A stretch of 64,000 nucleotides of DNA, from NCBI RefSeq assembly GCF_900111685.1, contig NZ_FOHX01000004.1, forward strand, positions 585,100 to 649,099, read 5' to 3'. Source of the DNA: Nonomuraea wenchangensis (GTDB lineage: Bacteria; Actinomycetota; Actinomycetes; Streptosporangiales; Streptosporangiaceae). Position numbers and translations under genes: made by a program. Of the stretch, positions 9,161 through 19,419 are shown one piece after another (the first letter of the stretch is position 1; the number at the start of each line of letters is the position of its first letter). A model generated the notes under the pieces. The model saw only the letters and a program-made list of their open reading frames with translations. It was not told the origin of the DNA and did not search any database.

Positions 9161-10141
9161 TCACTTGAAGGTGGCGCGGTACGGGTCGACGTTGTCCTTG
9201 GTCACGATCGTCACCGGCACGTCGATCTTCTTCTTGGCCTGGGCGCCGCCGACCAGGGCCTTGGCCTCCTTGACGGCCTCGTAGCCCTCGGTCTTCGGGT
9301 CCTGCTGGACCACGCCGGCGACGAACCCCTCGTCGATGCCGTTGATGGCCTCCTTGGTCAGGTCCCAGCCGAAGACCTTGACCCGGTCGGCCGCGTTCTG
9401 CGACTTCACGGCGGCGACCGTGCCGAGCAGGGCCGGCTCGCCCGTGGCGTACACGATGTTCATGTCGGAGCGGGAGGTGAGCAGGTTCTCCGCGGCCGTC
9501 ATCGCGGTCTCCTGCTTGTTCTGCCCGTCGACGGTCTGCACGATCTTCGCGCCGGCGCCCTCGACGGTCTTGTTGAAGTCGTCCTTGCGGATGTTCTGGA
9601 TGAAGGAGTTCAGCGCGCCCACCACGCCGATCTTCGGTGCGCTCACGCCCTGCGCCTGGGCCCACTTGTTGACGAAGTCGCCCGCCTGCTGGGCCGCCGC
9701 GGCGTTGTCCACGCCCACCTGGGTGTCCACGGCGGGCGAGTCGACGATCGCGTCCACGGCGACGACCTTCAGCCCGGCGTCCTTGGCGATCTTCACGGCG
9801 GGCTTGATGCCCTCGACGTCGATGGCGACCACGATGACCGCGTCGAACTGCTGCTGGACGAAGTTGTCGATGGCCTCGTTCTGCTTGGCCGCGTCGTCGT
9901 TGGCGTTGAAGATCGTGAGATCGACGTTCGCCTCCTTCGCCGCCTGCTGGGCGCCGGCGTTCATCTCGTTGAAGAAGATCGCCTGCTGGTTGATCTGGAC
10001 GAGCCCGACCCGCGGCCGGTCCTCGCCGGAGCCCCCGGAAGAGCCGGAGTCGCCTGAACTGCCGCAGGCCGCCGACAGCAGCCCGGTGGCCAGGATCGTC
10101 GTCGCCGCTGTCAGGCGGATGAGCCTCGTGGATCGCGCCAT
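9161..10141 (-). CDS. Sugar-binding lipoprotein of ABC importer
   Basis: 326 residues, periplasmic-binding-protein type 1 fold of the RbsB class. It has an N-terminal signal with lipobox LSAAC (Cys26 lipidated), then a Gly/Ser linker and the ligand-binding domain beginning RPRVGLVQINQQAIFF. It is exported and anchored to the outer face of the membrane, where it captures the substrate for the permease. It is first gene of the minus-strand operon; an AAAGG site precedes the ATG. The perfect palindrome at 10184-10199 lies 42 bp upstream of the start, so LacI repression is expected. Confidence 0.92.
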   Translation of the reverse strand: MARSTRLIRLTAATTILATGLLSAACGSSGDSGSSGGSGEDRPRVGLVQINQQAIFFNEMNAGAQQAAKEANVDLTIFNANDDAAKQNEAIDNFVQQQFDAVIVVAIDVEGIKPAVKIAKDAGLKVVAVDAIVDSPAVDTQVGVDNAAAAQQAGDFVNKWAQAQGVSAPKIGVVGALNSFIQNIRKDDFNKTVEGAGAKIVQTVDGQNKQETAMTAAENLLTSRSDMNIVYATGEPALLGTVAAVKSQNAADRVKVFGWDLTKEAINGIDEGFVAGVVQQDPKTEGYEAVKEAKALVGGAQAKKKIDVPVTIVTKDNVDPYRATFK

Positions 10142-10183
10142 GAGATGAGCCTTTCGGGGGGGCGGGAAGGAGTGAGATCGATT

Positions 10184-10199
10184 GGGTAATCGATTACCC
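10184..10199. promoter_or_regulatory. LacI-family operator (perfect palindrome)
   Basis: GGGTAATCGATTACCC is a perfect 16-bp palindrome with the central CpG typical of LacI-family operators. It lies between the divergent binding-protein gene and the lacI-type gene. It should be bound by the product of 10345-11361. Confidence 0.85.
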
Positions 10200-10329
10200 G
10201 GTTTTCGGGCATGCTAGTAGGCCCAAAAAAGGCACGTCAAGGGTGCGATTTCCTCACAGAACCTCTATCGTTTCCTGTGATCCTGGCGGCGACACGCTCG
10301 GCAAGGTCGATTGTCGGTAAAGATCAAGG

Positions 10330-10343
10330 GAAATCGATTACAC
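10330..10343. promoter_or_regulatory. Second, imperfect LacI-type operator
   Basis: GAAATCGATTACAC shares the AATCGATTAC core of the palindrome at 10184 and ends one base before the regulator's ATG. It would allow autorepression, and DNA looping with the first site about 145 bp away. Confidence 0.65.
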
Positions 10344-10344
10344 G

Positions 10345-11361
10345 ATGGGCGTGACGATTCACGACGTGGCACGAGCGGCCGGCGTCTCCGTGGCCTCGGC
10401 CTCCCGTGCCCTCTCGGGGCGGCGCAGGGTCACGCCCGAGATCGCCGAGCGGGTGGCGCGCGCCGTCGCCGAACTCGGCTACCAGCCGAACGCGGTCGCC
10501 AAGGCGCTGCGCGACCAGACCACCGGCACCATCGGCATGGTCGTCCCTGGCATCGGCAACCCGTTCTTCACCACGATCGTCGAGGCCGTGGAGCGCGAGC
10601 TGCAGAACTCCGGCACCGACCTGCTGCTGTGCGCGTCCCAGTACAGCCCGCAGGTCGAGGCCAGGAGGCTGGAGACCCTGCTGGCCCGGCGCGTGGACGG
10701 ACTGATCATCAGCCCGTGCGACATCGAGGCCAGCGTACCCGCGGTGCTGGACGCGGCCCGCCGGGTGCCGCTGGTGCAGGTCGACCGCTACATCGAGGGC
10801 GGCGGGGCCGACTGGGTGGGCGTGGACGACGAGGCCGGGGTCACCCTGGCGGCCGAGCACGTGATCGCGGGCGGGGCCCGCTCGGTGTCCTTCGCGGGCA
10901 GCCGGCCGGTGAGCTCCTCCGCCCGCTTGCGGCTCAGCGGGTTCGAACGTGCCGCGGCGCGGGCCGGCGTGGAGGTCCTGCCGCCGCTGCTGGGCGAGTT
11001 CACCCTCGAATGGGGCGTCGAGGCCGGGCGAAGGCTGCTCGACGCCGGCCGGCTGCCGGACGCGGTCGTCTGCGCGAACGACGAGATCGCCGTGGGCCTG
11101 GTGCGGTCGCTGCGGCTCGGCGGGGTGCGCGTCCCCGAGGACGTGGCCGTGGTGGGGTTCGACGACGTGGGACACGCGACGATGTGCGACCCGCCGCTCA
11201 GCACCGTGCGCCAGCCGGTGGAGGAGATGGCGGCGGAGGCCGTACGTCTGCTCGGCCAGGTCAAGGCGGGCGACCCCCGGCCCGCACAGCGCATCGCCAT
11301 CGCTCCCAGGCTCGTCGTACGGCAGACCAGCCGACCGGTGACGGCCAGCGTCGCGGAGTGA
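10345..11361 (+). CDS. LacI-family transcriptional regulator
   Basis: 338 residues. The N-terminal helix-turn-helix (VTIHDVARAAGVSVASASRALSG split by the usual turn) is followed by the hinge helix and a sugar-binding core of the periplasmic-binding-protein type from about residue 60. It is divergent from the ABC importer operon; two AATCGATTA boxes lie in the 203-bp gap. It is expected to repress the importer and itself until a sugar or nucleoside ligand binds. The M20 peptidase follows 34 bp downstream on the same strand and may be co-transcribed. Confidence 0.92.
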   Translation: MGVTIHDVARAAGVSVASASRALSGRRRVTPEIAERVARAVAELGYQPNAVAKALRDQTTGTIGMVVPGIGNPFFTTIVEAVERELQNSGTDLLLCASQYSPQVEARRLETLLARRVDGLIISPCDIEASVPAVLDAARRVPLVQVDRYIEGGGADWVGVDDEAGVTLAAEHVIAGGARSVSFAGSRPVSSSARLRLSGFERAAARAGVEVLPPLLGEFTLEWGVEAGRRLLDAGRLPDAVVCANDEIAVGLVRSLRLGGVRVPEDVAVVGFDDVGHATMCDPPLSTVRQPVEEMAAEAVRLLGQVKAGDPRPAQRIAIAPRLVVRQTSRPVTASVAE

Positions 11362-11395
11362 GTGACGAGCGGTGCAAGTGACGAAAGGAGGCCGC

Positions 11396-12484
11396 GTGAA
11401 CGAGGCGGTTGAGCTGGCGCGCGAGCTGATCAGGATCGACTCGGTGGGCGGGGGCGAGGCCGCGGTGGCCGGCCCGCTCGCGAGACGGCTGTCGGAGGCC
11501 GGTTTCGCGGTGCGTACGCACGAGCACGCGCCCGGCCGCACCGGACTGGTCGCCCGCTGGGGGACGGGCGAGCCGGTGACGCTGACCGGGCACCTCGACA
11601 CGGTGCCTCTGGGCGGGCAGGCGTGGCGGCACGCGCCGCACGACGCGGAGATCGACGGCGATCGCCTGTACGGGCGCGGTTCGAGCGACATGAAGGCCGG
11701 CGTCGCCGCGCTGGTGGTAGCCGCCGAGCGGCACGTACGCCGCACCGGACCGAAGGTCGCCCTGGAGCTGATCTTCACCGTGGGCGAGGAGACCGGCTGC
11801 GAGGGCGCGATCGGCATGGTGGCCGAGGGTCTGGTGAGCAGGTCGCGTGCCCTGCTCGTGGCCGAGCCGACAGCCAACCGGGTGCTGCTCGGGCACAAGG
11901 GCGCGCTCTGGCTGGAGGCGACCACGCGAGGCACGACGGCGCACGGCTCGATGCCCCACCTGGGTGACAACGCGATCTACAAACTCGCCCGCGCGATCGG
12001 CGTCATCGAGAAGTTCGACCCCGGGGTGCCGGAACACCCCTGGCTCGGTCCGTCCACGGTGAACGTGGGAACCGCGCGCGGCGGGATCAACGTGAACTCC
12101 GTGCCCGACCTGGCCGCCGCGACCATCGACCTGCGCACCGTCGCCGGTCAGGACCACGGACGACTTCGCGAGCGGTTGCAGGCCGCGCTCGGCGGCGAGG
12201 CGACCCTCGGCGTGCTCGTGGACCTGCCCGCGATCTGGACGGACCCGGACGATCCCTTCGTCCGGGCCCTGGTCGAGGCGGGAGCGGGTGCGCCCGGCGA
12301 TCGTCCGGCCGCCAGCTACTTCACCGACGCCTCGATCCTCACCGCCGCCTGTGGCGGGGCGCCCACGGTCGTGTGCGGCCCGGGTGAGCCCGAGCAGGCG
12401 CACGTCACCGACGAGTACTGCATGGTCCACCGCATCGAGGAAGCCGTCGAGATCTACACTGCCGCCCTCGCGCGGTTCACCTGA
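11396..12484 (+). CDS. M20 family metallopeptidase (ArgE/DapE type)
   Basis: 362 residues. This zinc amidohydrolase family includes acetylornithine deacetylase, succinyl-diaminopimelate desuccinylase and related enzymes. Expected metal ligands are visible: TGHLDT His, SSDMKAG Asp, GEETG catalytic Glu, VAEPT Glu, and the late His in EQAHVTDEY. The dimerisation domain lies at about residues 165-270. GTG at 11396 is chosen because AAAGGAGG precedes it. It is downstream of the lacI-type gene; whether it acts on the same substrate as the importer operon is unknown. Confidence 0.85.
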   Translation: MNEAVELARELIRIDSVGGGEAAVAGPLARRLSEAGFAVRTHEHAPGRTGLVARWGTGEPVTLTGHLDTVPLGGQAWRHAPHDAEIDGDRLYGRGSSDMKAGVAALVVAAERHVRRTGPKVALELIFTVGEETGCEGAIGMVAEGLVSRSRALLVAEPTANRVLLGHKGALWLEATTRGTTAHGSMPHLGDNAIYKLARAIGVIEKFDPGVPEHPWLGPSTVNVGTARGGINVNSVPDLAAATIDLRTVAGQDHGRLRERLQAALGGEATLGVLVDLPAIWTDPDDPFVRALVEAGAGAPGDRPAASYFTDASILTAACGGAPTVVCGPGEPEQAHVTDEYCMVHRIEEAVEIYTAALARFT

Positions 12485-12697
12485 TCGTGTGACGTCTCTT
12501 GGGGTAGGCGGGGTCGGGATGCCGGCCGCCGGCGAACACCCGATCCTGTACGGCGATCGCCGCGAGGTCGCAGGCCCAGCGGCGCCACCCGAGGCGCGGG
12601 TGTTGGACGCGTTTTGCGGATATTCGGCCATGCGATGACCGCCATCTGCCCCAGTTGAGGGCATTACCCGAGGTGAGGGGACGCGAGGAGGTGAGCG

Positions 12698-13132
12698 ATG
12701 GTCCGGCTGGGCGATTTCCTGGCACGGTTCCGGCCCTCCGGCGTTCCCGGGGCAGCGGCCCCTTCAGGCGTACCCGCCGATTACGCGGCGGAGCAGGTGG
12801 ACGAACTGGAGCCGGTGTTCGCGGCCCTCGCCGGCGTCCAGGCCGCATGCGCGGACAAGCGGGAACGCGCCGAGCGCCGTGCCGGAGAGGTGCACGCGCA
12901 CGCCCGCGATCAGGCCGCGGCCATGGTGGCCTCCGCCCGCGCGGAGGCGGACGCGGAGCGCGCCAGGGCGGCCGCGCACGTCCGCGACCGGGACGAACAG
13001 GCGGTCGCGGAGCTCATGCGGGAGGCCGCGGCAGCCGCCGAGGAGGTCCGCAGGCGCTCGGCCGAGCGGATGCCGGAGATGGTGGCCCGGGTCACCGGCC
13101 TGGTCAGATCCTTGGCCGATGAGCCGTCATGA
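12698..13132 (+). CDS. V/A-type ATPase peripheral stalk subunit (G/H-like)
   Basis: 144 residues, almost wholly a charged Ala/Glu/Arg coiled coil from about residue 45 to 120, as expected for the stalk subunit that pairs with subunit E. It has no catalytic motif, so identity rests on position as first gene of the ATPase operon and on its coiled-coil composition. GGAGGTGA lies just upstream of the ATG. Its stop overlaps the next gene's start as ATGA. Confidence 0.75.
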   Translation: MVRLGDFLARFRPSGVPGAAAPSGVPADYAAEQVDELEPVFAALAGVQAACADKRERAERRAGEVHAHARDQAAAMVASARAEADAERARAAAHVRDRDEQAVAELMREAAAAAEEVRRRSAERMPEMVARVTGLVRSLADEPS

Positions 13133-14019
13133 CCGCTTCGTGGGTCGCGGGGGCGACACCGGCCAGGTCTCTCGCCCGGCGCAGGGCGGGGGCGGGCGGT
13201 GCGCGGCGCATCGCGGCATGCGGGTCCGTCCACGAGGCGGTGGCCCTGCTGGGCGAGACGCCGTACGGACATGACGTGCGGCGCGGGGAAAGTCTGGCGC
13301 AGGCCCAGTGGGGGGTGTACGCCACACTGCTGTGGCACCTGCGGGTGCTGGCCGGCTGGTTGCCCCGGCAGGGAGGGCAGCAGGTCCGCGTGCTGGCGCG
13401 CTGGTTCGAACTCGCCAACGTGGATGAGCTGATCTGCCGGCTCTCGGGAGGCGAGGCGGAGCCGGAGTTCGCCTTGGGCTCGCTGGGCACCGCATGGGAG
13501 CGGCTGCGGCTGTGTGGGTCCCTCCCCGACGTACGAGCGGTGCTGGCCGCTTCCCCGTGGGGGGATCCGGGTGGTTCCGGCGCTCGCGAGATCCAGGTGG
13601 GCATGCGCCTGGCCTGGGCGGAACGGGTCGTCGAGTCCGTTCCGCAGGCCAGGTCGTGGGCGTTGGGAGCGACCGCGCTGCTGCTCGCCCGTACGCGCCT
13701 GGCGGAGGGCGCCGAGCCGGCCGGGCAGGCGCGGGGGCGCTGCCGGACGCTCCTCGGGAGCGCCGCCCTGGAGGCGGCCTCGATCGGCGAGATGGCCGAG
13801 GTCCTGCCCGCGGCGGCCCGCTGGGTGCTGCGCGAGATCGAGCATCCGGATGAGCTGTGGCGGGGCGAGGAACACTGGTGGCAGCGTGTGGAAGAGGAAG
13901 GGCGCACTCTCCTGGCCGGTGGGGGATTCGCGGCGGGTCCGGTCCTCGGCTCCGTCGCCGTCCTGGCGGCGGACGCGCGGCGGGTGCGCGCCGCCCTGGA
14001 ACTGGCCGCGCGGCCGTGA
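13129..14019 (+). CDS. V/A-type ATPase subunit C (AC39-like)
   Basis: 296 residues, helical and Trp/Leu/Arg-rich. Subunit C is the funnel-shaped central socket that joins the rotor shaft to the K-ring. The assignment uses length (about 320 usual), helical make-up and operon position between the stalk gene and subunit I; sequence conservation in this family is low. ATG overlaps the upstream stop (ATGA). The next gene starts 43 bp later. Confidence 0.7.
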   Translation: MTASWVAGATPARSLARRRAGAGGARRIAACGSVHEAVALLGETPYGHDVRRGESLAQAQWGVYATLLWHLRVLAGWLPRQGGQQVRVLARWFELANVDELICRLSGGEAEPEFALGSLGTAWERLRLCGSLPDVRAVLAASPWGDPGGSGAREIQVGMRLAWAERVVESVPQARSWALGATALLLARTRLAEGAEPAGQARGRCRTLLGSAALEAASIGEMAEVLPAAARWVLREIEHPDELWRGEEHWWQRVEEEGRTLLAGGGFAAGPVLGSVAVLAADARRVRAALELAARP

Positions 14020-14062
14020 CCGCGACGCGCTCACCTGAGCGGGTCCGCCGGGGGCCGGTGCC

Positions 14063-15657
<1,595 letters not shown>

Positions 15658-15663
15658 CCGGCC

Positions 15664-15876
15664 ATGGCGACCGTCGCGGTGATCGGTGAGACCGCCCGCG
15701 TGACGGGCTTCCGGCTCGCCGGAGCGGTCGTCCGTCCTGCCGACACCCGGGTGGCCGCCCGCGCGGCATGGGACTCCCTCGGTGACGACGTGGCCGTGGT
15801 GTTCCTCACCCCGGAAGCGGCCGAGGCCGTCGGCGAGAGCGCGGGCGAGAGACTGACGGTGGTGATGCCGCCGTGA
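15664..15876 (+). CDS. V/A-type ATPase subunit F, short
   Basis: 70 residues; family members are usually about 100. The N-terminal MATVAVIGETARVTGFRLAG matches the Rossmann-like start of subunit F, and the central VAVVFLTPEAA strand is present. The C-terminal helix that inserts into the catalytic head seems missing or shortened. Subunit F is part of the rotor shaft with subunit D. It starts 6 bp after the K stop, and its own stop overlaps the E gene start as GTGA. Confidence 0.8.
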   Translation: MATVAVIGETARVTGFRLAGAVVRPADTRVAARAAWDSLGDDVAVVFLTPEAAEAVGESAGERLTVVMPP

Positions 15877-16385
15877 CGACCATGCGGGACGCGCTGGCTC
15901 CACTGGCCGAGGCGCTTTCCAGGCAGGCCGAGATCGACGCCCGGGCGATCGCCGCCAGGGCTGAGGACGAGGCCGCCGAACTGGTCGCCGCCGCCCGGCG
16001 GGACGCTCGGGCCGTCCTCGACGGCGCCCGGTCGGAGGGAGCGGCCCAGGCCGCGGCGGACGCGGTCACCAGCCGGGTCGAGGCCGAGCGCCGCGCCCGC
16101 CGCATGGAGCTCGCCGCCCAGCGGGAAGCCCTGGACGAGTTGTGCGCACGGTCTGCCGCCGCGGTCGGAGCACTGCGCGACGACCCCTGCTACCCGAGGC
16201 TGCTCGACCGGCTGGGCGACCTGGCGCGCGCCTCCGGCGGAGCCGACCTGGTCGTCGAGGTGCAGCCCGACGGCGGCCTGCTGGCGAAGGGGCGGGGGCG
16301 GCGCGTCGACTGCACGCTCGGCTGGCTGGCCGTACGTGCCGTGGACGCGCTCGGAGGGGAGGTGCGGCGGCTGTGGGCACCGTGA
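15873..16385 (+). CDS. V/A-type ATPase subunit E (peripheral stalk)
   Basis: 170 residues. Residues 15-95 form a charged coiled coil rich in Ala/Arg/Glu, followed by a globular C-terminal domain that binds the top of the catalytic head. GTG at 15873 overlaps the F stop. It pairs with the product of 12698-13132 as the stator stalk. A slightly short but normal architecture for the family. Confidence 0.78.
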   Translation: MTTMRDALAPLAEALSRQAEIDARAIAARAEDEAAELVAAARRDARAVLDGARSEGAAQAAADAVTSRVEAERRARRMELAAQREALDELCARSAAAVGALRDDPCYPRLLDRLGDLARASGGADLVVEVQPDGGLLAKGRGRRVDCTLGWLAVRAVDALGGEVRRLWAP

Positions 16386-18049
16386 CCCGGGTCAACGGGC
16401 CCTTGGTCGAGGTCCGGGACCTCGCCGGTGCGGCCATGTTCGAGCTGGTCCTGCTCGGGCCGTACAGGCTGCCGGGCGAGATCGTCAGGCTGAGCGGCAG
16501 CCACGCCACGGTGCAGGCGTACGAGTACACCGGCGGGCTGGCGCCGGGCGACCCCGCCGACCGTGGCGGAGCCCCCCTCTCGGCCCTGCTGGGCCCCCAC
16601 CTGCTCGGCGGGGTGTACGACGGTCTGCTCCGGCCGCTCACCGGCGCGGGCACCTGGCTGGACCCGGCCGTGTCCTCGTCCGCGGCCGTCGCCCGCTCGT
16701 GGCAATTCACGCCGCTGGTCGGCCAGGGCGGGCGGGCGGCGCCGGGCACGGCCATCGGGCGCGTCGAGGACGCGGGCTCGCTGCCCTATCTGGTGCTGTC
16801 GCCAGGAGGCGAGGTCTCCGCGATCAGCCGTCCTGGCCGATACCCGCACGACGCCGCGGTCGCGGTCGTCGGCGGAACCGAGGTCCGGCTGACCCGCAGC
16901 CGGCAGGTGCGTCAGGCGCTGCCCTACGCGTCGCGGCTGGACGAGGCGGTGCCGCTCGTCACGGGGCAGCGGACCATAGACCTGCTCCTGCCCGTGTGCC
17001 TCGGGGGCACCGCGGCCGTGCCCGGCGGGTTCGGCACGGGCAAGACCGTGCTCCTGCAGCAGATCGCGAAGTGGTGCGACGCCGATGTGGTGATCTACGT
17101 CGGCTGCGGTGAGCGCGGCAACGAGATGGCGGACGTCGTGGCCGAGCTCGCCGAGCTGCCGGACCCTCGTACAGGAGGGCGGCTCATCGAGCGGACCGTC
17201 GTGATCGCCAACACCTCCAACATGCCGATGATGGCGCGCGAGACCAGCATCTACACCGGAGTCACGGTCGCCGAGCACTTCCGCGACATGGGCTACGCCG
17301 CGGTGGTCATCGCGGACTCGACCTCCCGCTGGGCCGAGGCGCTGCGGGAGTTCGCCTCCCGCAGCGGAACCCTCCCCGCCGAGGAGGGTTACCCGGCCGA
17401 CCTGGCCTCTGCTCTCGCCGCGTTCTACGAGCGAGCCGGACGGGTCGTCACCCTGGGCGGCGACACGGGGTCGGTGACGATCATCGGGGCCGTCTCGCCC
17501 CCGGGCGGGGATCTGACCGAACCCGTCACGACGCAGACCGAGCGGTTCGTCCGGACGTTGTGGGCCCTGGACCGCGACCTGGCCTACGCGCGGCACTATC
17601 CGGCGATCTCCTGGCGCGAATCCTTCTCCCGCGACGCCGGCGCCCTGACGCGACACGATCCCGAGAACGCCTCCCGCCGCGCGCGCGTGGGACGCCTGCT
17701 GGCGGAGGCCGACCGGTTGACCACGCTGGCCGAACTGGTCGGGGCGGGCGCTCTGCCCGCCCGCGAGCGCATCGGCCTGCTGGCCGGGCGGTTGCTGCGA
17801 GAGGGGTTCCTGCGGCAGAGCTCGCTGAGCGTGCGGGACGCGTACTGCCGGGCGTCCCGGACCGCACTCATCGCCGACGCGCTGCTGGCGGTCGTGGAGC
17901 GCTGCCAGGACCTGGTCGAGCACGATGTTCCCGCCGCCGCGGTCGAAGATCGCGATTTCTCCCCCGTCCTGCGGGCCAAGGAAGCGCCGGAGGGAGAGAT
18001 CGCGGCACGGCGCGACGCCGTGCTGAACGATCTGGAGACGCTGCGGTGA
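16373..18049 (+). CDS. V/A-type ATPase catalytic subunit A
   Basis: 558 residues. Catalytic nucleotide-binding subunit. P-loop GGFGTGKT at about residues 218-225 and catalytic glutamate in GCGERGNEM. The non-homologous bulge typical of A subunits lies at about 100-190, and the SNMPMMARETSIYTG and ADSTSRWAEALRE motifs are intact. GTG at 16373 follows GGAGGGGAGG by about 10 bases. GTG at 16382 would overlap the E stop as GTGA and is the alternative. Overlap with the B gene is GTGA. Intact active-site residues imply a working ATPase or synthase. Confidence 0.95.
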   Translation: MGTVTRVNGPLVEVRDLAGAAMFELVLLGPYRLPGEIVRLSGSHATVQAYEYTGGLAPGDPADRGGAPLSALLGPHLLGGVYDGLLRPLTGAGTWLDPAVSSSAAVARSWQFTPLVGQGGRAAPGTAIGRVEDAGSLPYLVLSPGGEVSAISRPGRYPHDAAVAVVGGTEVRLTRSRQVRQALPYASRLDEAVPLVTGQRTIDLLLPVCLGGTAAVPGGFGTGKTVLLQQIAKWCDADVVIYVGCGERGNEMADVVAELAELPDPRTGGRLIERTVVIANTSNMPMMARETSIYTGVTVAEHFRDMGYAAVVIADSTSRWAEALREFASRSGTLPAEEGYPADLASALAAFYERAGRVVTLGGDTGSVTIIGAVSPPGGDLTEPVTTQTERFVRTLWALDRDLAYARHYPAISWRESFSRDAGALTRHDPENASRRARVGRLLAEADRLTTLAELVGAGALPARERIGLLAGRLLREGFLRQSSLSVRDAYCRASRTALIADALLAVVERCQDLVEHDVPAAAVEDRDFSPVLRAKEAPEGEIAARRDAVLNDLETLR

Positions 18050-19419
18050 GCACGTGGGCCCCGGTCGAGTACACCGGCGTGGCGGAACTGCGCGGGCCGC
18101 TCGTCATCGTCAGGGGAGTCCGGAACGTCGGCTGGGACGAGTACGCCACGATCATCCTCGAGTCCGGCGAGCGAAGGCACGGCCTCGTCCTCGATGTCGA
18201 TCGCGATCTCGCCGTGGTCCAGGTCCTCGAAGGCACCGGAGGGCTGGGGGCGGAGACGACCCGGGTCACCTTCGCGGGAAGCCCGCTGCGCGTGCCGGTC
18301 GGAGCCGGGTGGCAGGGCCGCGTCTGCAACGGGCGTGGCCGGCCGCTGGACGGCGGCCCGCCGATCCTCGGCGACGACAGCGCCCCGGTGGCCGGCTTCC
18401 CGATGAATCCCACCGTACGGCAGCCCCCCACAGAACCCGTGATCACCGGCGTCTCCGCCATCGACGCGCTGACCACCTTGGTCCGCGGCCAGAAACTGGC
18501 CGTCTTCGCCGAAGGCGGCCTGCCCCATCTGGAACTCGCCGCCCAGGTGGCCGCCCAGGCTCACACCGGCGGCGAGCCGTTCAGCGTCATCTTCGCGGCC
18601 ATGGGTCTGACCCATGGCGACGCGGCGACCGTACGCGACATCCTCGAGAGGCGCTCGTCGGCCGCGGAGCTGACGCTGCTGCTCAACCTCGCCGGCGACC
18701 CCGTGATCGAACGGCTGCTCACACCCCGGATAGCGCTGACGGTGGCCGAGCATCTGGCGTTCGTCCTGCGGCGTCATGTCCTCGTCGTGCTGGCCGACAT
18801 GACGAGCTACTGCGAGGCCCTGCGCGAGGTCTCCGCCGCTCGTGGGGAGATTCCGGCCCGCCGGGCGTACCCCGGCTACCTCTACAGCGACCTGGCCTCC
18901 ATCTACGAGCGGTGTGGCCGTATCCGGGGACGGCCCGGCTCCGTCACCGTGCTGCCGGTGCTGAGCATGCCCGGCGGAGACATCACGCATCCCGTCCCCG
19001 ATCTCACCGGGTACATCACCGAGGGCCAGATCCTGCTGAGCCGCGAGGTCCCCTCGTACCCGCACATCGACCCGCTGTCGTCCCTGTCCCGCATGATGCG
19101 CGCGGGAGCCGGCGAGGGACGGACCCGGCCGGAGCATCTGGACCTGGCCGCGCAGATTCTGGCGGGCCTGTCCCGGGCCCGCCAGGCCGGCGAACTCGCC
19201 GACCTGGTGGGAGAGAGCGCGCTTACCCGGACCGACCGCCGCTACCTGGCCATGGCGCAGGCCTTCCTGGTCGGCCTGCTGGCCCAGAGGCCGGACGAGG
19301 CCCGCACGCTGGCGGACACGTTCGACCGGGCCTGGCAGGTGGTTTCCGTGCTGCCGCGCAGCGAACTGTCGATGCTCGGCGAGCAGGCGCTGGAAGCGGG
19401 CTACCGGGGACAGGAATGA
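18046..19419 (+). CDS. V/A-type ATPase subunit B (non-catalytic)
   Basis: 457 residues, normal for B. The region of the P-loop is replaced by a FAEGGLPHLEL-type sequence as in all B subunits, so it binds but does not hydrolyse nucleotide. Motifs EIPARRAYPGYLYSDLASIYERCGR and SMPGGDITHPVPDLTGYITEGQ are conserved. GTG at 18046 overlaps the A stop as GTGA, and the gene's stop overlaps the D start as ATGA. Three A and three B subunits would form the head. Confidence 0.95.
   Translation: MSTWAPVEYTGVAELRGPLVIVRGVRNVGWDEYATIILESGERRHGLVLDVDRDLAVVQVLEGTGGLGAETTRVTFAGSPLRVPVGAGWQGRVCNGRGRPLDGGPPILGDDSAPVAGFPMNPTVRQPPTEPVITGVSAIDALTTLVRGQKLAVFAEGGLPHLELAAQVAAQAHTGGEPFSVIFAAMGLTHGDAATVRDILERRSSAAELTLLLNLAGDPVIERLLTPRIALTVAEHLAFVLRRHVLVVLADMTSYCEALREVSAARGEIPARRAYPGYLYSDLASIYERCGRIRGRPGSVTVLPVLSMPGGDITHPVPDLTGYITEGQILLSREVPSYPHIDPLSSLSRMMRAGAGEGRTRPEHLDLAAQILAGLSRARQAGELADLVGESALTRTDRRYLAMAQAFLVGLLAQRPDEARTLADTFDRAWQVVSVLPRSELSMLGEQALEAGYRGQE

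Noticed and set aside
12485..12697. Possible gene or transposase remnant before the V-type ATPase operon
   Set aside because: Short frames on the minus strand show no motif; nothing beyond a ribosome binding site for the next gene can be supported.
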